Origin: Candidatus Aenigmatarchaeota archaeon
GTDB taxonomy: Archaea; Aenigmatarchaeota; Aenigmatarchaeia; GW2011-AR5; JAHLMP01
Assembly (NCBI GenBank): GCA_018920315.1
Contig: JAHLMP010000005.1
Location: 1 to 54,110, forward strand
Length of the DNA: 54,110 nt
Direction: 5' to 3'
This document shows positions 48,385 to 54,110 of this stretch, piece by piece. The notes beneath the pieces were generated by a model that was given only the letters and a program-made list of their open reading frames with translations, was not told where the DNA came from and did no database searches. Made by a program: the position numbers and the translations under genes. Position 1 is the stretch's first letter. Each line of letters begins with the position of its first letter.

Positions 48385-49700
48385 TTCAGCGCTTCACACC
48401 TAGACAGGTCCGCTGTTACGCGTTGTTTAAAGGATGGCTGCTTCTAAGCCAACCTCCCTGTTGTTTTAGGTGTGAAACTACTTTCGTTACACTTAGCTGG
48501 CACTTAAGGACCTTAACTTCGGTCTGGGTTGTTTCCCTCTTGGGTAACAAAATTACTCCAGATACCCTCACTCCTACCTTCTACATGTGTTATGGATTCG
48601 GAGTTTGACAACATGAGCGGGGATTTCTCCCCTTACTCATGTAATCAGTAACTCTACCCCATAACACACTCGGGTAGGGCTGAGCTGAGACTCATTTCGG
48701 GAGGAACCAGCTATCGCCAGGTTCGTTTGGCCTTTCACCCCTACTCCCAGGTCAGAGGAGCGGATGTGATACCAGCACCCCTTCAGGCTTCCATTCCCCT
48801 TTCGGGGAACTTCACCTTGCCCAGGAGTAGATCACCTGGCTTCTGGTCTTATACCTATGACTTGCCGCACTTTCGTACGGAGTAACCTCAGGCTATAAAG
48901 CCCTGCGTTACTTTTGCTTTCGCTTCGGCTTTCGCCTCGCCATAGGTATAAACTCCCTGGCCCGTTTTTCGAAACGGACGATGGCTTCATCCTTAGCTTT
49001 AAGCTAAGAACTTATACCATCTAACTATAGCCATCTGGTTTCAGGATCTTTTCACTGGGTTTTATCCCTTCTTTTCAGCTTTCCCTCACGGTACTAGTCC
49101 GCTATCGGTTTCGGGTTATATTTAGGGTTGGAGGTAGATGACCCCCATCTTCCGACTGGAAATTCAACCAATCGTACTCCGGGAAATGAGAAATCAGCTT
49201 TCTTGTCTTTGCCTACGGGGCTATCACCCTCTATAGCGCCCTATTCCAAGGGACTTCGGCTCGACAAGTTAAGCTGTACTCTCATCCCATACTCCACATC
49301 TGCCTTAACTTTTCGCTAAGGCATTCGGTTTGCCCTCTACGGTTTTCGGTCGCCCCTACTCACCGTATCTCATGTTGATTTCTTTTCCTGCGGGTACTAA
49401 GATGTTTCAATTCCCCGCGTGCGCCTTCTGGCTTAAAAGCCAGAATATTGGGCCTTCAGCCCAATGTTATGTGACATTCGGTAATCCGCGAATCTAAGAC
49501 TGCGTGCGTCTCCTCGCGGCTTATCGCAGCTTGCCACGACCTTCATCGCTACCCGAACCAAGCCATCCACCAGATGGCTTGGGAGCCAGCTTTCCTTCTC
49601 TTAGGCCTTTTCTGTTTTTATAAACCTATGCGAAGTTTCATTTGGCTTTGCCATCAACTTCAGTCCCACAAAACTTTATTTTGTAGGACGTCATGTTAAA

Positions 49701-49782
49701 TGGACCGGCTGGGATTCCCGAATTTTCGAACCCAGAGCCTCTTCCTTGCAAGGGAAGTGTCCTACCATTAGACGACCGGCCC
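49701..49782 (-). tRNA. tRNA-Ala(UGC) in the 16S-23S spacer with 10-nt T-loop insertion
   Basis: GGGCCGGTCGTCTAATGGTAGGACACTTCCCTTGCAAGGAAGAGGCTCTGGGTTCGAA[AATTCGGGAA]TCCCAGCCGGTCCA; G3:U70. Confidence 0.9.
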
Positions 49783-49860
49783 ATAGCTAAGTCTTCTCGC
49801 ATTAGCTGAGTAATAAAAGTTGAGGTGATCCAGCCGCACGTTCCCGTACGGCTACCTTGT

Positions 49861-49963
49861 TTGTCGAGCAATGAGATGAATTTTTATTTCATCTTTACCG
49901 AGTTAGAGTCAAGCCAAGATATATCTTCATTCTCGGTAAATCAAACCGCCCATCTCATCACTT
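49861..49963 (-). other. 16S rRNA intron at the decoding region (103 nt)
   Basis: GTCG-TA^A-AGTGATGAGATG ... CATCTCATTGCT-CGAC-AA^A; joined AAGTCGTAACAAGG. Confidence 0.93.
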
Positions 49964-50077
49964 TACGACTTAGCCCCCCTTAGCAAAGATTCAACTTGAA
50001 CTAACCTGGCATCATCTTATAAGGAATACTTACAAGACGATGCCAAGTAGCCCTCGTTGAATCTTCGATCGGTTGGC

Positions 50078-50115
<38 letters not shown>

Positions 50116-50124
50116 GCGAGAGAT

Positions 50125-50178
50125 TTCACAATCACTTTCAGATATTTTATCTATAATTTTTTAGCTGAATGTGATTTT
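50125..50178 (-). other. 16S rRNA intron in the helix 43 region (54 nt)
   Basis: TCAT-CA^A-AATCACATTCAG ... CTGAAAGTGATT-GTGA-AA^T; joined GGTCATCATCTCTCGCTGAATATGTCC. Confidence 0.88.
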
Positions 50179-50205
50179 GATGACCCCCGCTTACTAGGGA
50201 TTCCG

Positions 50206-50236
<31 letters not shown>

Positions 50237-50605
50237 TGAACTGGACGCGGATTTAAGGGATTGGCTTCTCCTTACGGAGTTGCGTCCCGTTGTTCCGCGC
50301 ATTGTAGGCCACGTGTAGCCCAGGGATTTCGGGCCATACTGACCTGTCGTCGCCCACACCTTCCTCCCACTTTAACGCGGGCAGTCCCCATAGAGTGCCT
50401 TCTCTCTAAAAGAAGTAGCAACTATGGGCGTGGGTCTCGCTCGTTTCCTGACTTAACAGGACACCTCATGGCACGAGCTGACGACGGCCATGCAGCACCT
50501 CTCAGCTTGTCAGGTAAGCCCTTTAGGCTGACCTTCATCCTGCTGTCTTCCCTGGTGAGGTTCCCGGCGTTGCATCCAATTGAACCGTAGCCTCCACCCC
50601 TTGTA

Positions 50606-50636
<31 letters not shown>

Positions 50637-51695
50637 CCTTGCGGCCGTACTCCCCAGGCGGCCCACTTAACGCCTTCGCTCCGCCGCTGCAAAGCCCCAA
50701 GAGCTTTGCAACAGCAAGTGGGCATCGTTTACGGCTAGGACTACCGGGGTATCTAATCCCGATCGCTCCCCTAGCTTTCATCCATGACCGTCGGATTAGT
50801 TCTGGTCGAGCGCCTTCGCCACAGGTGGTCCCCTCGAGATTAACGGATTTAACCCCTACCTCGAGAGTACCCTCGACCTCTTCCTATCCCAAAGTTCTGC
50901 AGTATCTTCAGCAAGTTCTCTTGTTTACAAGAGAATTTCACTGAAGACACACAGAACCGGCTACGGATGCTTTAGGCCCAATAAACGTGACCACCACTCG
51001 GGGCGCGGTTATTACCGCGGCGGCTGGCAACCGTCTTGCCCACCCCTTATTCGTCGAGCTTTTTACACTCGACAAAAGCTCTCTACAGAGTAGAGAGCAC
51101 TCAGAGTCCCCTCGTCGCCCTTTCAGGCATTGCGAAGGTTTCGCGCCTGCTGCGCTCCGTAGAGCCTGGACTCATGTCTCAGAGTCCATCTGGGGGCTAT
51201 CTCTCTCAAGACCCCTACGGATTATAGGCTTGTTTGGTTTTTATCCAAACAACAACCTAATCCGCCGCAGCCTCACCCTAGGGCGATGTAAGTTTAGCTT
51301 ACATCCTTTCAGCGAGAGTGCATTCCAGCCTCTCTCGCATATTGGGAATTATTCTCAGTTTCCCGAGATTATTCCCATCCCTAGGATAGATTAGCTACGT
51401 GTTACTCAGCAGTACAGCTTGGTACACATGAAGTTTTTACCTTCGTGTGTACCAATAGCTTTGCATGGCTTAGTCGGACTCTGATAGCAGTGGTCTCCGG
51501 CAGGATCAACCGGAATTGCGAGGGAGTGCTACATCTCCCCTGCTCTTATTATACTCTTTAGCCGCGAAAAGACTTGTTTCAGACCTAAAAATATTATTTT
51601 TTAGATCCTCATTAATCGAACCTATAAAAGAGGTTCTTTCTCATAGTCTCGTAAAGAGACTCAGAATAATAGCAAAATATATTTATTTCGATTGT

Positions 51696-51715
51696 ATTTA
51701 AATACTTTTCGGTAG
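51696..51715 (-). promoter_or_regulatory. rRNA operon promoter (BRE/TATA)
   Basis: CTACCGAAAAGTATTTAAAT ~180 nt upstream of 16S. Confidence 0.7.
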
Positions 51716-51775
51716 TTTTGCATCTTTGAATAGATTTAAACCTGCTTTAAAATATTCTCGTCTCTATTAGTTTTA

Positions 51776-52441
51776 ATGGAAGATAATCTAACTAAAAAAT
51801 ACTTTTTAAGAGAATTGGAGGATGTTTACAAAAATATTTATAAAGAGGTTGAGAAAAAAATAAAGGAAATAGAAAAACGTAGTAAATCTTTCTCTAGAGA
51901 AGATATATTCAAAGAGATATGTTTTTGCATACTAGTTGCTAATAATAATCTTGAGAAAACCTTAGAGATATGGAAAAGATTAGACGATTACCTGCTAAAT
52001 TCAACAAAAGATGAGTTAAGAAGAAAATTGAAATCTCTTGGGTATAGATTTTACAACAAAAGAGCAGAATATATTATAGAAGCAAGAAAGCAAATAAATG
52101 ACTTGTATGAAATAACTAGAAGAAAAGGCCCAGAAGAGATTAGAGAATGGCTTGTAGAAAACATAAAAGGTATTGGGTGGAAAGAAGCTTCTCATTTTTT
52201 AAGAAATATTGGCTATAAAAACTTTGCTATTCTTGATAGGCATGTTTTAAGAATATTGGAGAAGCACAACATTATCAAAGAAATTCCAAAATCATTACCA
52301 AAAAGAAAATATCTTGAAATAGAAAATAAGCTTAGAGAGCTATCTGAAGAACTCTCAAAGATTTTAAAAAAGAGAATAATACCAGCTGAGCTAGATTTCA
52401 TATTATTTTACTTAGATTCGAAAAAGATTTGTGAGAAATAA
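51776..52441 (+). CDS. archaeal OGG (Ogg2-type) N-glycosylase/DNA lyase
   Basis: VENIKGIGWKEASHFLRNIGYKNFAILDRHVLRIL; FILFYLDSKKICEK. Confidence 0.9.
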   Translation: MEDNLTKKYFLRELEDVYKNIYKEVEKKIKEIEKRSKSFSREDIFKEICFCILVANNNLEKTLEIWKRLDDYLLNSTKDELRRKLKSLGYRFYNKRAEYIIEARKQINDLYEITRRKGPEEIREWLVENIKGIGWKEASHFLRNIGYKNFAILDRHVLRILEKHNIIKEIPKSLPKRKYLEIENKLRELSEELSKILKKRIIPAELDFILFYLDSKKICEK

Positions 52442-52451
52442 ATTTCTTAAG

Positions 52452-52536
52452 GGCCGTGATCGGGATTCGAACCCGAACTAAAGGCTTTCTGCTAAAAAAC
52501 CACAGGCCTTTGTGCTACCGTTACACAATCACGGCC
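52452..52536 (-). tRNA. tRNA-His(GUG) with encoded G-1 and 13-nt intron at 37/38
   Basis: GGCCGTGATTGTGTAACGGTAGCACAAAGGCCTGTGG[TTTTTTAGCAGAA]AGCCTTTAGTTCGGGTTCGAATCCCGATCACGGCC; BHB CTGT-GG^T / GCAG-AA^A. Confidence 0.93.
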
Positions 52537-52601
52537 ATAAATGCACAAGAATTATTTATGAAAAATAATTTTAAAATAATTCGTGAAAGATAAATATTTT
52601 A

Positions 52602-53201
52602 ATGAAAAATGTTTTGCTCTTGCTTGTTTTTAGTTTTTTAGTTTTGTTTTCTATGTGTATAATTAAAGAGGAAAAGATTGGAAGTGAGGAATATATGAAG
52701 AATGTGCTTTTTATTATAGCTAACAAGAATTTTCGTGACGAGGAATTTGAAAAACCTTATCAAATTCTTTCTAAGGTTGCAAGAGTAACTATTGCCAGTA
52801 GCTCTTTGCAAGAAGCTATTGGAATGTTTGGAAAAAGAGTAAAGCCAAATATAACCATAGAAGATGTAGATGTCAATGATTATGATGCAATAATCTTTGT
52901 TGGCGGAAGTGGTGCAAAGGAATATTTTGATAACAAAGTAGCTTTAGAAATAGCAAGAAAAGCAAACGAAAATAATAAAATTCTTGCTGCAATATGCATA
53001 GCCCCTGTTATTCTTGCTAGAGCAGGTGTTCTTGAAGGAAGAAATGCAACAGTATGGAATGGAGAGTTTATAGATGAATTAAAGAAAAATGGAGCAATAT
53101 ATACTGGAAAGGATGTTGAAATAGATGGAAATATAATAACAGCAAATGGTCCTCAAGCTGCCGAAAAGTTTGGAAAAGAAATAGAAAAAGCGTTGAGATA
53201 G
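52602..53201 (+). CDS. DJ-1/PfpI family protein with N-terminal signal/lipobox-like segment
   Basis: MKNVLLLLVFSFLVLFSMC; IFVGGSGAKEYFDN...ILAAICIAPVILARAGVLEGRNATVW. Confidence 0.88.
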   Translation: MKNVLLLLVFSFLVLFSMCIIKEEKIGSEEYMKNVLFIIANKNFRDEEFEKPYQILSKVARVTIASSSLQEAIGMFGKRVKPNITIEDVDVNDYDAIIFVGGSGAKEYFDNKVALEIARKANENNKILAAICIAPVILARAGVLEGRNATVWNGEFIDELKKNGAIYTGKDVEIDGNIITANGPQAAEKFGKEIEKALR

Positions 53202-53356
53202 CATTAAGAGAATGAATTCGGGATTTAAATTTTATCAGATTGGATTTGGAGAAATGAAAAGAGGGTTTCGAAGAAATGAAAAAAAGCAAAGAGATGAAAA
53301 TTAACAATTGTTAAAAAAGAAATAAAAAGAGCGAAAAAAGCAAGTTAGGACTGCTG

Positions 53357-54110
53357 CTACAAATCTTTCAAAAGAGATAATAATGGAGAGCTTATCTTTC
53401 CATTAGTTACAATTACATCTGTTGTAGAGAGAAAATTCCATTCATTACCATTAAAATCTAATACATCTCCTCCAGCCTCTTTAACTAATAATGCACCAGC
53501 AGCAATATCCCAAGGAGATATATTTGTTGTAACAAAGGCATCACTCCTTCCGCATGCAACCCAAGCACATTCTAAAGAGCCTGCTCCAAGTTTTCTAACA
53601 TCTAAAGCGTTTATGATTAATCTCTTTCTTATCTCACTAATTCTTTTTTTATCTTTCTCACCTCCTTCGCATGTTACAATATAACTCTCGCTTAATCTAT
53701 TTATTTTCGATACTCTTATCCTTCTCTTTTTGTTTGTGAATAAATCTAGAAGATAGCTACCTTTATTTGCTTCTGCATAGAACAATTCTTTTAGAAAAGG
53801 TGCATAAACTACGCTTAGCTTTAACTTACCTTTAAAAGCAAAAGCAATAGCTATAGCAAAAAATGGGTTTGAATTTACAAAGTTTGAAGTTCCATCTAAA
53901 GGATCTATTATCCATATGTAGTCATTATCTTTTTTAATAAATCCGGTTTCTTCAGCTAGAATGCTATGATCTGGAAATTCTTTCACTATTGTATTTTTTA
54001 TTAATTTTTCAGATGCTATGTCGTAAATTGTTTTTATATCTTTACCATGAGCTCTTTTATTCAAGCTTGATTTTCTAAAATTCATTAGCAAAAAATCTCC
54101 AGCCTCTCTT
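53357..54110 (-). CDS. inositol monophosphatase family protein (5' end runs off the window)
   Basis: DHSILAEETG, WIIDPLDGTSNFV, SPWDIAAGALLVKEAGG; frame open to the window edge. Confidence 0.9.
   Translation of the reverse strand, partial: REAGDFLLMNFRKSSLNKRAHGKDIKTIYDIASEKLIKNTIVKEFPDHSILAEETGFIKKDNDYIWIIDPLDGTSNFVNSNPFFAIAIAFAFKGKLKLSVVYAPFLKELFYAEANKGSYLLDLFTNKKRRIRVSKINRLSESYIVTCEGGEKDKKRISEIRKRLIINALDVRKLGAGSLECAWVACGRSDAFVTTNISPWDIAAGALLVKEAGGDVLDFNGNEWNFLSTTDVIVTNGKISSPLLSLLKDL

Larger units (their letters stand above)
46312..49607 (-). rRNA. 23S rRNA with three introns
   Basis: Conserved 23S core motifs; terminal pairing GGCCTAAGAG/CTCTTAGGTC. Confidence 0.95.

Overview
The window is a ~54 kb AT-rich archaeal chromosome segment. 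Gene content (aIF1A, NMD3, TFS, RpoK, uS2, NAC, Mre11/Rad50, Lhr-type helicase, Taw1/Trm5-like) and compact genes suggest a DPANN-like lineage, which is inference only. Most CDSs are housekeeping or metabolic. The most remarkable content is RNA-level. Of the eight tRNA genes I can read, only tRNA-Ala(CGC) is contiguous and orthodox. tRNA-Ile(GAU) is circularly permuted: the 3' half precedes the 5' half, with a canonical bulge-helix-bulge (BHB) across the termini. tRNA-Ile(UAU) is broken by three introns (19, 20 and 13 nt). tRNA-Leu(CAA) and tRNA-Val(CAC) carry T-loop introns, and tRNA-Ala(UGC) has a 10-nt T-loop insertion. tRNA-Pro(UGG) and tRNA-His(GUG) have 37/38 introns. The rRNA operon (minus strand) contains five BHB-bounded introns. 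Two are in 16S, one of which splits the decoding-site sequence GUCGUA^ACAAGG and therefore the binding site of the universal 1492R primer. Three are in 23S, one of which contains a Shine-Dalgarno-preceded 12-codon ORF. The operon also has a BHB pre-16S processing stem, and an RNase P RNA lies just downstream of 23S. Together they imply an organism that depends on a broad-specificity splicing endonuclease and ligase to assemble its translation RNAs. Secondary points include an RHH-nucleotidyltransferase fusion next to a 10-bp-period operator-like repeat, a HEPN/MNT module with a 20-bp-period repeat, tiny Lys-rich ORFs, a shared strong promoter motif and a decaying gene family near 38-40 kb. All calls were made by eye, without database searches or folding software.
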